A stretch of 64,000 bases of DNA from Flintibacter sp. KGMB00164 (GTDB taxonomy: Bacteria; Bacillota; Clostridia; Oscillospirales; Oscillospiraceae), in assembly GCF_008727735.1 (NCBI RefSeq), contig NZ_CP044227.1, forward strand, positions 1,426,001 to 1,490,000, given 5' to 3'. The notes beneath the pieces are model-generated. The model worked only from the letters and a program-made list of their open reading frames with translations, was not told the DNA's origin and ran no database searches. This document shows, piece by piece, positions 49,036 to 57,476 of the stretch (position 1 is the stretch's first letter; every line of letters starts with the position of its first letter). The position numbers were made by a program, and so were the translations under genes.

Positions 49036-51843
49036 ATGGCGACCCAAAAGAAGTCCAGCACCAGCCGGAAGACGTCCTCCGCTGGGAAACGAAAAACCAC
49101 ATCGTCCAGCTCGTCCCGGAGCAAAAAGCCAGCATCTGGGAAGGGGAGAAGCAGTTCGTCTGCTAATAGACCCTTCCGCCGGGAAGCAGGAGCGGTGATC
49201 TGCCTGCTGCTGGCCATCTTCTCCGCCTTTGGCTATTTCCATATGAAGGCGCTGTTCATTGACTTTTTCTGCGGACTGGTCAAGGGACTGTTTGGCTACG
49301 GCTTTTGGCTGGTGCCGCCCGCTTTGCTGCTGGGCAGCTATATCCTGGCCTTCCACCGGGGACGCCCGGTGGCTCTGCGCCTGACATGCGCCTTGTCTCT
49401 GCCGGGGGTATTTGCCTGCACTGTTCATGGCCTTTTGAATCCAGTGCTGCCCTGGGATGCCACTCTGCTTAAGACCTTGTGGGCCGGAGGCGAGGCCATG
49501 AGAAGCGGCGGCGCCCTGTCGGGTACCGTGGCCCAGGCCTTTGTCCAAGTGTTCAGCAGCATCGGCGCCACCGTGGTCTTTGTGCTGGCCTTCCTGCTTC
49601 TGGCTCTTGGGGCCTTTAACCGCACCATTGTAGATGTGGCCGACTGGATCTTCAACCGCCCGGAGTACGAGCCCCAGGAGATCCCGGAGCGTCCCCGCCG
49701 TCAGGCTCCCGCACCGGCTGCCAGAGTGGAGACCAAGACTGCCCGGAGCCGATCCGCCGACATCGATATCCCGGTAGAGGATGGACCTCTGGTGGGCAAG
49801 GAGCCCCAGCCCACTCCGGCACCGGAGAAGCGCAAGGGCAGCTTCTTTAACCGGATATCCCGGGTGCCTGCTCCCGATCAGCTGCTGAGAGGTACTGCCG
49901 AGGCCAGCCCGGCGCAGCCCGAGCAGACTGTCATGCCGGAACCGGAGCCGGTTAAGACAAAGACGGAACCCGCGGCCGATCCCATCTTTACCACTCCGCC
50001 TCCGCCCGTCCAGCCCGACCCTATCTTTGCCCCGGAGGCTGAGGTTGCAGAACCTGTAAAGGAAATTCCCTTCGCGGAAGAAGCGGCCCCCGTTGTGCCT
50101 CCTGCCCCGGCTCCCATGGCTATGCCTGAGATCGTCCGGGAGCCCGCTGTGCCCAAGATGACCCAGCAGGAGAGCCAGCAGGCTGCTCAGGAGGTCTCCG
50201 CCCATATCCAGCAGGGGCTCTCTCAGCAGACGCCTCCTTACCAATACCCGCCCCTGGAGCTGCTTCAGGAGGGGAAGGGAGAGCTGGGGGGAGAGGCACT
50301 GGGCGAGCTCAGTGCCAACCGTCAGCGGCTCAGCGATACCATCCACTCCTTCGGCATCGACGCTAACATTGTCAACGTGGTGCGCGGCCCCTCGGTTACC
50401 CGGTATGAGCTGGAGCTGGACCAGGGCGTGCGTCTCAACAAGCTGACCAATCTGGCCGACGATATCGCCCTGGCTCTGGGTGCCACCGGCGTGCGTATCG
50501 CGCCTATTCCGGACAAGATCTCGGTGGTGGGTATCGAGGTACCTAACAAGGTGGTCTCGCCCGTGTCCATTCACTCGGTCATCGCTTCCCAGGCCTTCAC
50601 TGGCAGTAAATCTAAGGTATCCTTTGCCGTAGGTAAGGACATCAGCGGACAAGCCATCGTAGGGGACATTGGAAAGCTTCCTCACTTGCTTATCGCTGGT
50701 ACCACTGGCTCCGGTAAGTCGGTGTGTACCAACTCTCTGATTATTTCCCTCCTTTATAAAGCCAGCCCCGAAGAGGTTCGTCTCATCATGGTGGACCCGA
50801 AAATGGTAGAGCTGGGCATTTACAACGGCATTCCCCATCTGCTGATTCCCGTGGTCACCGACCCCAAAAAGGCGGCCGGAGCCCTGCAATGGGCGGTCAC
50901 TGAGATGATGAAGCGCTACCGCACCTTCTCTGAGGTGGGCGTGCGCAAGCTGGAGGAGTACAACGCCCTGGCCGCTAAGACCGAGGGCATGGAAAAAATG
51001 CCCTCCATCGTAGTAGTCATCGATGAGTTGGCCGATCTGATGCTGGTGGCGGCCAAAGAGGTGGAAGAATCCATCTGCCGTGTGGCTCAGATGGGCCGTG
51101 CCGCCGGGATGCACCTGGTCATCGCCACCCAGCGTCCCTCTGCCGACGTGATTACCGGCCTCATGAAGGCCAACATCCCCAGCCGCATCGCCTTCGCCGT
51201 GGCCTCCGCGATGGAGTCCCGCATCATCCTGGATACTCAGGGCGCAGAAAAACTGGTGGGCCGGGGCGACATGCTCTTTGCTCCGCTGGGCAGCGGCAAG
51301 CCCACCCGAGTCCAGGGCTGCTTTATCTCCGACGGTGAGGTGGCCTCGGTGGTGGACTTTGTCAAGAAAAACAGCGGTGCGGCCCAGTATGACGATCAGG
51401 TCATGCAGGAGATCGAGCACCATGCCGCTGAGAAGGACAAGGGCGCCAAGGGCGTGGGCGGCTCCAATCCCATGGAAAACGGGGATGAGGAATACGACGA
51501 GCTCATCAATGCCGCCGCCGAGGTGGTGGTGGAGACCGGGCAGGCCTCGGTGTCCATGCTCCAGCGGCGGCTCAAGCTGGGCTATGCCCGGGCTGCCCGA
51601 CTAGTGGACCAGTTGGAGGAGAAGGGCATCGTAGGTCCCTTTGAGGGCTCCAAGGCCCGGCAGCTGCTCATTACCAAGGAGCAGTGGCAGGAGATGAAGT
51701 ACCGCCAGGGCATTGTTTCCGACGCCCCGGGCGGTGCGCCGGAACCGCCGACTCCTGCGCCTGCTGCACCCACACCCGCCCAGGATGCTCCGCCCTTTGA
51801 CCTTGACGATGGGGTGGACCGGGCTCAGGAGGATACCTTTTAA
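49036..51843 (+). CDS. ftsK: DNA translocase FtsK/SpoIIIE
   Basis: 935-residue DNA pump of the septum, needed for chromosome clearing in division and for filling the forespore. The order is: a basic Ser/Lys-rich start (1-48), four membrane helices (about 52-195), a Pro/Ala/Glu-rich linker (to about 390), then the motor with Walker A GTTGSGKSVCTN and Walker B VVVIDELADLM. The C-terminal winged-helix gamma domain has SMLQRRLKLGYARAARLVDQLEEKG and binds orienting DNA motifs. A Pro/Ala-rich tail ends the protein. cbiA follows after 12 bases. Confidence 0.95.
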   Translation: MATQKKSSTSRKTSSAGKRKTTSSSSSRSKKPASGKGRSSSSANRPFRREAGAVICLLLAIFSAFGYFHMKALFIDFFCGLVKGLFGYGFWLVPPALLLGSYILAFHRGRPVALRLTCALSLPGVFACTVHGLLNPVLPWDATLLKTLWAGGEAMRSGGALSGTVAQAFVQVFSSIGATVVFVLAFLLLALGAFNRTIVDVADWIFNRPEYEPQEIPERPRRQAPAPAARVETKTARSRSADIDIPVEDGPLVGKEPQPTPAPEKRKGSFFNRISRVPAPDQLLRGTAEASPAQPEQTVMPEPEPVKTKTEPAADPIFTTPPPPVQPDPIFAPEAEVAEPVKEIPFAEEAAPVVPPAPAPMAMPEIVREPAVPKMTQQESQQAAQEVSAHIQQGLSQQTPPYQYPPLELLQEGKGELGGEALGELSANRQRLSDTIHSFGIDANIVNVVRGPSVTRYELELDQGVRLNKLTNLADDIALALGATGVRIAPIPDKISVVGIEVPNKVVSPVSIHSVIASQAFTGSKSKVSFAVGKDISGQAIVGDIGKLPHLLIAGTTGSGKSVCTNSLIISLLYKASPEEVRLIMVDPKMVELGIYNGIPHLLIPVVTDPKKAAGALQWAVTEMMKRYRTFSEVGVRKLEEYNALAAKTEGMEKMPSIVVVIDELADLMLVAAKEVEESICRVAQMGRAAGMHLVIATQRPSADVITGLMKANIPSRIAFAVASAMESRIILDTQGAEKLVGRGDMLFAPLGSGKPTRVQGCFISDGEVASVVDFVKKNSGAAQYDDQVMQEIEHHAAEKDKGAKGVGGSNPMENGDEEYDELINAAAEVVVETGQASVSMLQRRLKLGYARAARLVDQLEEKGIVGPFEGSKARQLLITKEQWQEMKYRQGIVSDAPGGAPEPPTPAPAAPTPAQDAPPFDLDDGVDRAQEDTF

Positions 51844-51855
51844 AAGGAGCACACT

Positions 51856-53220
51856 ATGACCTGTCACGTTCCCCGTCTGCTGCTGGCCGCTCCGGCCAGC
51901 GGCAGCGGCAAAACCACCCTCACCTGCGCCCTGCTGCGGGTGCTGGAGCGCCGTGGGCTTTCTCCCTGCGCCTTCAAGTGCGGGCCGGACTACATCGACC
52001 CCATGTTTCACCGCAGCGTACTGGGGCTGCCCAGCCGAAATCTGGACCTGTTTTTTTCCTCTCCCGATGAAGTGCGGCGCAATCTGGCTCTGGGAGCTCA
52101 GGGCCGGGGCGCGGCAGTCATCGAGGGTGTTATGGGCTATTATGATGGGGTAGGAGGGGGCGAGCGGGCCAGCAGCTGGCACGTGGCCGAAGTCACCCAG
52201 ACCCCGACCATTTTGGTGGCGGAGCCGAAAGGCTCCGCCCTTACCCTGGCGGCGGTCTTGCAGGGACTTGCCCGGTTCCGTCAGCCCAGCCAGGTGGCGG
52301 GGGTGCTCCTCAATGGGACCACTCCTGCCATGGCTGCCCGGCTCAGCCAGGACATCCAGCGGGAAACCGGGCTGCCCGTGTTAGGCTGTCTGCCCCGCCT
52401 GCCTGAATGCTCCATCCCCAGCCGCCACCTGGGACTCTATACCCCGGGGGAGATCAAGGACCTGGGGGAGCGGGTGGAGAAGCTGGCGGATGCCTTGGAA
52501 CAATACGCCGATGTAGACGGATTGCTGGAGCTTGCACAGTCCGCACCGCCTTTAGAGATTCCGGAAGAGCAGGAGACACCAGAGGTGCCTGCTGGAGTAC
52601 TGGCAGTAGCCTGGGATGAAGCTTTCTGCTTCTACTACCGGGAGAATCTGGAGCTCTTAAAGCGTTGCGGCCTAGCTATCGTAAAGTTTAGTCCCTTGTC
52701 AGATAAACGGCTTCCGGAGGGTGCCTGCGGGGTCTATCTGGGGGGCGGCTATCCAGAGCTGTACGCCCAAATGCTTAGTGAAAATGTCTCTATGAGGAAG
52801 GCTCTGCGTGAAGCTGCCGAGGCGGACATGCCTATTTTAGCCGAGTGCGGAGGATTCCTCTACTTGCAGCAGACCCTGGAGGATTCCCAGGGCAAGGCCT
52901 GGCCCATAACTGGAATTTTGAAGGGAGCCGGATACCGAACCGGGCGGCTGCAGCGCTTTGGATATGTGACGCTGCACTCCTTGGAGGACAGTGCCTATCT
53001 GCGCTCCGGGGAGACCGTGGCCGCCCACGAGTTTCACCGCTGGGACTGTACCCAGAACGGACAAGCCTGTCTGGCTCAAAAGCCTGAGAGTGAGAAACAC
53101 TGGAATTGCATGGTTTGTAAGGGGAATCTGCTTGCCGGATTTCCTCACTTATATCTGCCGTCCTGCCCCCAAGTGGCCCGGCGGTTTTCCGACGCCTGCC
53201 GCCGGTGGAAGGAGAGATGA
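51856..53220 (+). CDS. cbiA: Cobyrinate a,c-diamide synthase
   Basis: 454-residue enzyme that uses glutamine and ATP to amidate cobyrinic acid at carboxylates a and c. The N-terminal ATPase domain starts with APASGSGKTTLTCALL; the C-terminal class I glutaminase-like domain has YLGGGYPELYA and the catalytic Cys in LAECGGFLYLQ. ATG 51856 follows AAAAGGAG. It opens the cobalamin run. No cobalamin riboswitch can fit in the 12 bases after ftsK. Confidence 0.93.
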   Translation: MTCHVPRLLLAAPASGSGKTTLTCALLRVLERRGLSPCAFKCGPDYIDPMFHRSVLGLPSRNLDLFFSSPDEVRRNLALGAQGRGAAVIEGVMGYYDGVGGGERASSWHVAEVTQTPTILVAEPKGSALTLAAVLQGLARFRQPSQVAGVLLNGTTPAMAARLSQDIQRETGLPVLGCLPRLPECSIPSRHLGLYTPGEIKDLGERVEKLADALEQYADVDGLLELAQSAPPLEIPEEQETPEVPAGVLAVAWDEAFCFYYRENLELLKRCGLAIVKFSPLSDKRLPEGACGVYLGGGYPELYAQMLSENVSMRKALREAAEADMPILAECGGFLYLQQTLEDSQGKAWPITGILKGAGYRTGRLQRFGYVTLHSLEDSAYLRSGETVAAHEFHRWDCTQNGQACLAQKPESEKHWNCMVCKGNLLAGFPHLYLPSCPQVARRFSDACRRWKER

Positions 53221-53222
53221 TT

Positions 53223-54320
53223 ATGGAACTGGAAGAACTGCTGGCTGCCATTACCCCGGCGGATCAAAGCGCCATGGATGGCTGCCGGAAAAACTGGGAT
53301 GCCATTGCCAAGCCGCTCAACGGCTTAGGCCATCTGGAGGAGATGCTGGTGCGGGTGGCAGGAGCCACCGGAAAAACGGATCTGTCCCTAGGTGCTAAAG
53401 CAGTGGCCGTGTTCTGTGCCGACAATGGGGTTGTGGCCCAGGGAGTGACCCAGACTGGGCAGGAGGTCACCTTGGCGGTGGCCAAAGCTTTAGGCGAGGG
53501 GTGTTCCTCGGTGTGCCACATGGCCCGGGTAGCGGGAGCGAAGGTAGTCCCAGTGGATGTGGGTATACTGGCCCATGCCCCTGTGCCCGGAGTACGGGAT
53601 TTATCTGTCCGCCCAGGTACTGCTGATATGACAAAAGGTCCTGCCATGAGCCGGGAAGAGGCCCAGACTGCCCTGATGGCCGGGGCACAGATCGCCATGG
53701 AGCTGGATGACCAGGACATCGCCCTGCTGGCGGCGGGGGAGATGGGCATTGGCAACACCACCACTACCGCTGCGGTGACCAGCGTGCTGCTGGATCTGCC
53801 TCCCTCGGTGACTGCCGGGCGCGGGGCAGGTCTTTCTGACGCTGGTCTGGTGCACAAGGTGACGGTCATCCAGCGGGCCTTGGTACAGAACCAACCAAAC
53901 CGAAAAGATCCTCTGGATGTTTTAAATAAAGTGGGCGGACTTGACATCGCTGCTATGACAGGGTTCTACCTGGGAGCAGCGGCTCGGAACCGTCCGGTGC
54001 TGCTGGACGGAGCCATCTCCTGTGCGGCGGCTCTGCTGGCGGTGCGCCTGTGCCCCAACGCTCGAAAGGCCATGCTGGCCAGCCACCGTCCTGCGGAGCC
54101 CTGCGGGCAGCTTCTGCTCCAGGAATTGGGGCTGGAGCCGGTTCTGGATGCGGGACTCCACCTGGGAGAAGGCACCGGCGCAGTGGCGGCCATGCCGCTG
54201 CTGGATATGGCCCTGTCTGTGTATCAGAATATGTCCACCTTCGACCATATGGGGATCGAAGCCTATCAGCCTGACGGCCGGGCGGTGTCCGGCCCTGCCC
54301 GAGCGGGGGTAACCCCCTGA
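53223..54320 (+). CDS. cobT: Nicotinate-nucleotide--DMB phosphoribosyltransferase
   Basis: 365-residue enzyme that activates the lower base of cobalamin to its alpha-ribazole phosphate. Typical segments are KPLNGLGHLEEML, CADNGVVAQGVTQ, GEMGIGNTTTTAAV, and the catalytic Glu in HLGEGTGAVAAMPLLD. The start is ATG 53223, eight bases after AGGAG; an ATG at 53217 is too close to it. Its stop overlaps the CTG start proposed for cobU. Confidence 0.94.
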   Translation: MELEELLAAITPADQSAMDGCRKNWDAIAKPLNGLGHLEEMLVRVAGATGKTDLSLGAKAVAVFCADNGVVAQGVTQTGQEVTLAVAKALGEGCSSVCHMARVAGAKVVPVDVGILAHAPVPGVRDLSVRPGTADMTKGPAMSREEAQTALMAGAQIAMELDDQDIALLAAGEMGIGNTTTTAAVTSVLLDLPPSVTAGRGAGLSDAGLVHKVTVIQRALVQNQPNRKDPLDVLNKVGGLDIAAMTGFYLGAAARNRPVLLDGAISCAAALLAVRLCPNARKAMLASHRPAEPCGQLLLQELGLEPVLDAGLHLGEGTGAVAAMPLLDMALSVYQNMSTFDHMGIEAYQPDGRAVSGPARAGVTP

Positions 54321-54841
54321 GGGCCCTGGTTCTGGGGGGCTCTGCCTGCGGGAAGAGCAGCTGGGCGGAAGATCTTGCTTGCCGCCTGGGCGGTCCCCTG
54401 ATTTATCTGGCCACCATGGAACCCTGGGGACAGGAGGGCGCGGAGCGTATCACCCGCCACCGCCAGGCCCGTGCAGGCAAAGGGTTTACGACCTTGGAAC
54501 AGCCCCGAAATTTGGAGACCTGTTCCATTCCGTCTCACTCCACTGTTTTGCTAGAGGACCTGGGCAATCTGGTGGCCAATGAGGTGTTTTCTGGTGAAAC
54601 CGTGGACAAAAACGCTGCTTTGGCCGCATTAGAACGGGGACTGACTGCTTTGGAGGGCAAAGCGGAGCACTTGGTAGTGGTGGGCAACGATCTCTTCCGG
54701 GACGGGGAGGACTATCCCCCGGAGACCATGGCCTATCTGGAGGTGCTCTCCCAGGTTCAGACCAATTTATCAAAACGCTATGACCTGGTGGCCGAGCTGG
54801 TGTGCGGTATCCCGGTTATTTGGAAGGGGGAGAGGGTATGA
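54317..54841 (+). CDS. cobU: Cobinamide kinase/guanylyltransferase with CTG start
   Basis: 174-residue CobU/CobP-type enzyme that phosphorylates adenosylcobinamide and then forms adenosylcobinamide-GDP. The P-loop is LVLGGSACGKSSWAE (the usual form is GGxRSGKS), then YLATMEPWG and RITRHRQAR, where the His is at the guanylylated position in Salmonella CobU. The C-terminal part is divergent: VVVGNDLFRDG stands where SNEVGxGxVP is usual. There is an in-frame stop at 54272-54274 and no ATG, GTG or TTG before the P-loop, so CTG 54317 (overlapping the cobT stop as CTGA) is the only reasonable start. ATG 54416 would remove the P-loop. Its stop overlaps cobS. Confidence 0.8.
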   Translation: MRALVLGGSACGKSSWAEDLACRLGGPLIYLATMEPWGQEGAERITRHRQARAGKGFTTLEQPRNLETCSIPSHSTVLLEDLGNLVANEVFSGETVDKNAALAALERGLTALEGKAEHLVVVGNDLFRDGEDYPPETMAYLEVLSQVQTNLSKRYDLVAELVCGIPVIWKGERV

Positions 54842-55602
54842 AGTGGCTGCGGGCTGTGGGCATGTCTTTTGCCCTCTACTCCCGGGTGCCCATGCCGCCT
54901 CTGGATTGGGAGAGCGAGAGCCGCCGTCTCACGCTATACGTCTTTCCCCTGGTAGGTCTGGCAGTGAGCTCAGCCTGGGCCGTCTGGCTGGCCCTGTGTT
55001 GGGCGCTGGAGCTGGGCGCCGTCCTGCGGGCGGTGGGGCTTACCTTGCTGCCTATTCTGGTCACCGGAGGCATCCACATGGACGGCTTCTGCGATGTATG
55101 CGACGCCCTGGCCTCCCACCAGAGTCGAGAGCGGAAGCTAGAGATTTTGAAGGACTCCCGGGTGGGAGCTTTTGCCGTTTTGGGCTGTGTGTGCTATCTG
55201 TTGGCCTTGTTTGGCCTATGGTATGAAGTGAAAATACCTGACAATGAGACGTTGTGCGCAGTACTGCTGCTGCCCCTTTATAGCCGGTGCCTGTCGGGCT
55301 GGGGAGCCTTGCGTCTGCCCAACGCCCGGGGGGATGGCATGCTCTCGGCGGTGACCGGGACGGGCTTCCCCTGGAGCCTGGTGTTGGGCGGGGTACTGTG
55401 TGTCCTGGCCTTGGGGGCGTTGAACCCCTGGTATCTGCTGTCGGCGGCAGTGGGACTGGCTGTCTACTTCTACTACAAACATACTGCCCTTAAGGAGTTC
55501 GGCGGAGTAACCGGCGATTTGGCGGGGTGGTTTTTGCAGCTGTGTGAACTGGGGTGTCTGGCGGGCCTGGTACTGGCGCAGCGTCTGGAGGCGGTGTTAT
55601 GA
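54838..55602 (+). CDS. cobS: Adenosylcobinamide-GDP ribazoletransferase
   Basis: 254-residue polytopic membrane enzyme joining the activated corrin and the lower nucleotide, the final cobalamin assembly step. It has the family metal motif GGIHMDGFCDVCDALASH and KDSRVGAFAVLG, with about six hydrophobic segments. ATG 54838 overlaps the cobU stop (ATGA). ATG 54802 upstream is inside cobU. Its stop region overlaps the following small gene. Confidence 0.94.
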   Translation: MKWLRAVGMSFALYSRVPMPPLDWESESRRLTLYVFPLVGLAVSSAWAVWLALCWALELGAVLRAVGLTLLPILVTGGIHMDGFCDVCDALASHQSRERKLEILKDSRVGAFAVLGCVCYLLALFGLWYEVKIPDNETLCAVLLLPLYSRCLSGWGALRLPNARGDGMLSAVTGTGFPWSLVLGGVLCVLALGALNPWYLLSAAVGLAVYFYYKHTALKEFGGVTGDLAGWFLQLCELGCLAGLVLAQRLEAVL

Positions 55603-55892
55603 TTTTGATTATCGGCGGCCGGAGTGCAGGCAAGCGGGAGTTTGCCAAAACCTTGGGCTGTGACCCAGAAAAAACTTTGCCCGCCCTCCATGCGCTGGAG
55701 CCCCTGCCCTCGCTGAAGGATCTGCTGAACTATGAGGCGGTGATCTGCGACGAGGTGGGCTGCGGAGTGGTGCCGATGGAGCGCCATGACCGGGAGCGCC
55801 GGGAGGCCATCGGACGGCTGTGCTGCCAGCTGGCCCAAGAGGCCCAGGCCGTATACCGTCTCCAGTGCGGTCTGGCCATGCGTCTGAAATGA
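55599..55892 (+). CDS. Miniature CobU-like protein (97 residues)
   Basis: 97 residues. It starts with MILIIGGRSAGKREFAK, a complete CobU-type P-loop, and ends with CDEVGCGVVPMERHDRERREAIGRLCCQLA, then a segment ending LAMRLK; this matches the start and the end of CobU/CobP proteins (about 180 residues), so the middle, including the HR motif with the guanylylated His, is missing. The DEVGxGVVP segment it keeps is exactly the part that is degenerate in the full-length CobU at 54317. It overlaps cobS by four bases and is co-transcribed. It could be a subunit, a regulator or a decayed copy; the frame is intact. Confidence 0.7.
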   Translation: MILIIGGRSAGKREFAKTLGCDPEKTLPALHALEPLPSLKDLLNYEAVICDEVGCGVVPMERHDRERREAIGRLCCQLAQEAQAVYRLQCGLAMRLK

Positions 55893-55918
55893 AATAAAGA
55901 AAGGAAAAGGAGCCAACC

Positions 55919-56497
55919 ATGGAATTCGTTCTCATCCGGCACAGTCTGACGCCGGGTAATTTGGAAAAACAATATGTCGGGTCCACGGACCAACCCTTGG
56001 CCCCAGAGGGAGAGGCGCTGGCCCGGGAGCGCCGGGAGCGCATGCCGGACGTGGACGGCCTTTGGGTGTCTCCTTTGAAGCGCTGCCGCCAGACGGCGGA
56101 GCTTCTGTTTCCCGGTATGGAGCAGCGCATCATTCAAGACCTTCAGGAGTGTGACTTTGGGGACTATGAATGCAAGACCTGGGAGGAGCTGAAGGACGAG
56201 GAAATCTACCGCGCCTGGATCGGCGGGGACATGACCATCACTTTCCCCCATGGAGAGTCCATGGAGCACTTCATTGCCCGCTGCCGCCGTGGCATCCAGA
56301 CCGTGGCCCAGGAGGCCAAGGCTATGGGCCTGCAGCGACCGGCCATCGTAGCCCACGGAGGTACCTGGCTGGTGGTGATGGGTACCTTCGGCCGTCCGGA
56401 GCGCAAGCTCTATGACTGGCAGGTGAAAAACTGCGGAGGCTTCCGAGTGTCTGTGCAGGAAAATCCCTTTACCCTCAAATTATTAGAGGAGCTTTAA
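55919..56497 (+). CDS. cobC: Histidine phosphatase (CobC-like alpha-ribazole phosphatase)
   Basis: 192-residue histidine phosphatase. The catalytic motif reads LIRHSLT, where family members usually have RHG; the second His is in VAHGGT, and SPLKRCRQTAE and FGDYECKTW are typical. The place between cobS and cbiB fits CobC, which removes the phosphate from alpha-ribazole phosphate. The Ser in place of Gly was also seen in some CobC-like proteins, so activity is likely but not shown. ATG 55919 follows AAAGGAAAAGGAG. Confidence 0.85.
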   Translation: MEFVLIRHSLTPGNLEKQYVGSTDQPLAPEGEALARERRERMPDVDGLWVSPLKRCRQTAELLFPGMEQRIIQDLQECDFGDYECKTWEELKDEEIYRAWIGGDMTITFPHGESMEHFIARCRRGIQTVAQEAKAMGLQRPAIVAHGGTWLVVMGTFGRPERKLYDWQVKNCGGFRVSVQENPFTLKLLEEL

Positions 56498-56500
56498 ACC

Positions 56501-57463
56501 ATGGCACATTTCTTCTGGACGGTCCTGCTGCCCGCTGCAGTTCTGGATTTGCTGCTGGGGGACCCCCACTGGATGCCCCACCCGGTGCGGTGGATGGGAC
56601 GGACCATCTCTGTGCTGGAGAGACTGCTCCGGCGCCTCTTTCCTAAGACCCCAGCAGGGGAACGCGGGGCCGGAATCGTTCTGGCTCTGGCTCTGCCCAT
56701 CCTGTTTGGCGGCGGCAGCGCCCTGATCTTATGGGGACTGGGTCAAGTATCGCCGTGGCTTAGCTGGGTGGTACAGCTGTGGTTTACCTACCAGCTGCTG
56801 GCCGCCCGGTCCCTTCAAAAAGAGAGTATGGCAGTCTGCTACCCCTTAAAAAAGCACGATCTGGATGGGGCACGACAGGCGGTGTCCCGCATTGTGGGTC
56901 GGGATACCCAGGCTCTGGATGAGACCGGGGTGGCCAAGGCGGCGGTAGAGACGGTAGCGGAGAACACCTGTGACGGGGTGACCGCCCCGCTGATCTTCCT
57001 CTTTCTGGGGGGGCTGCCCGCCGGGATGGCCTACAAGGCAGTGAGTACCCTGGACTCCATGGTAGGCTACAAAAATGAGAAGTACCGCTGGTTTGGCTGG
57101 GCCTCCGCCCGGCTGGACGATGTGCTGAACTTTATTCCTGCCCGGCTGTCCGGGCTTTTGATGTGTATCGGGGCAGCGCTGCTGCCTGGCTGCTCTGGCC
57201 GACATGCCTGGAAAATCTTCTGGCGGGACCGGCGGAAGCATGCGTCCCCCAACTCTGCCCACACAGAGGCCGCCTGTGCGGGAGCCCTTGAAGTGCAACT
57301 GGCAGGGGACGCCAGCTATTTTGGCAAGGTAGTCCACAAGCCCACCCTGGGCGATCCGATCCGCCCGGTAGAGCCGGAGGACATTCCCAGGGCCTGCTGG
57401 CTGATGTACGCCACGGCAGCGCTGTTTTTGCTGCTTTTTGCCGGGCTTTCTATATGGTTGTAA
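56501..57463 (+). CDS. cbiB: Adenosylcobinamide-phosphate synthase
   Basis: 320-residue membrane protein of the CbiB family, which joins the aminopropanol linker to adenosylcobyric acid. The family segments are LLLGDPHWMPHPVRWMG, AETVAENTCDGVTAPL, AVSTLDSMVGYKNEKYRWFGWASARLDD and PNSAHTEAACAGALEVQL. About five hydrophobic segments. It starts four bases after cobC with AGAGGAG upstream. Its product needs the linker from CobD, encoded next. Confidence 0.93.
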   Translation: MAHFFWTVLLPAAVLDLLLGDPHWMPHPVRWMGRTISVLERLLRRLFPKTPAGERGAGIVLALALPILFGGGSALILWGLGQVSPWLSWVVQLWFTYQLLAARSLQKESMAVCYPLKKHDLDGARQAVSRIVGRDTQALDETGVAKAAVETVAENTCDGVTAPLIFLFLGGLPAGMAYKAVSTLDSMVGYKNEKYRWFGWASARLDDVLNFIPARLSGLLMCIGAALLPGCSGRHAWKIFWRDRRKHASPNSAHTEAACAGALEVQLAGDASYFGKVVHKPTLGDPIRPVEPEDIPRACWLMYATAALFLLLFAGLSIWL

Positions 57464-57476
57464 GGGGTGAGAAGTG

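Noticed and set aside
48938-49198. 86-codon open frame overlapping the ftsK start
   Set aside because: Basic, Pro/Arg-rich translation in another frame of ftsK; ftsK has a proper start and motifs.
48946-51423. 825-codon minus-strand open frame
   Set aside because: Antisense to ftsK; His/Gly/Leu-rich translation without any motif.
51844-51855. Cobalamin riboswitch before cbiA
   Set aside because: Only 12 bases separate ftsK and cbiA, and no B12-box-like sequence was recognised in the ftsK leader either.
54416-54841. ATG 54416 as the start of cobU
   Set aside because: It would remove the P-loop, which is clearly encoded in the same frame just upstream.
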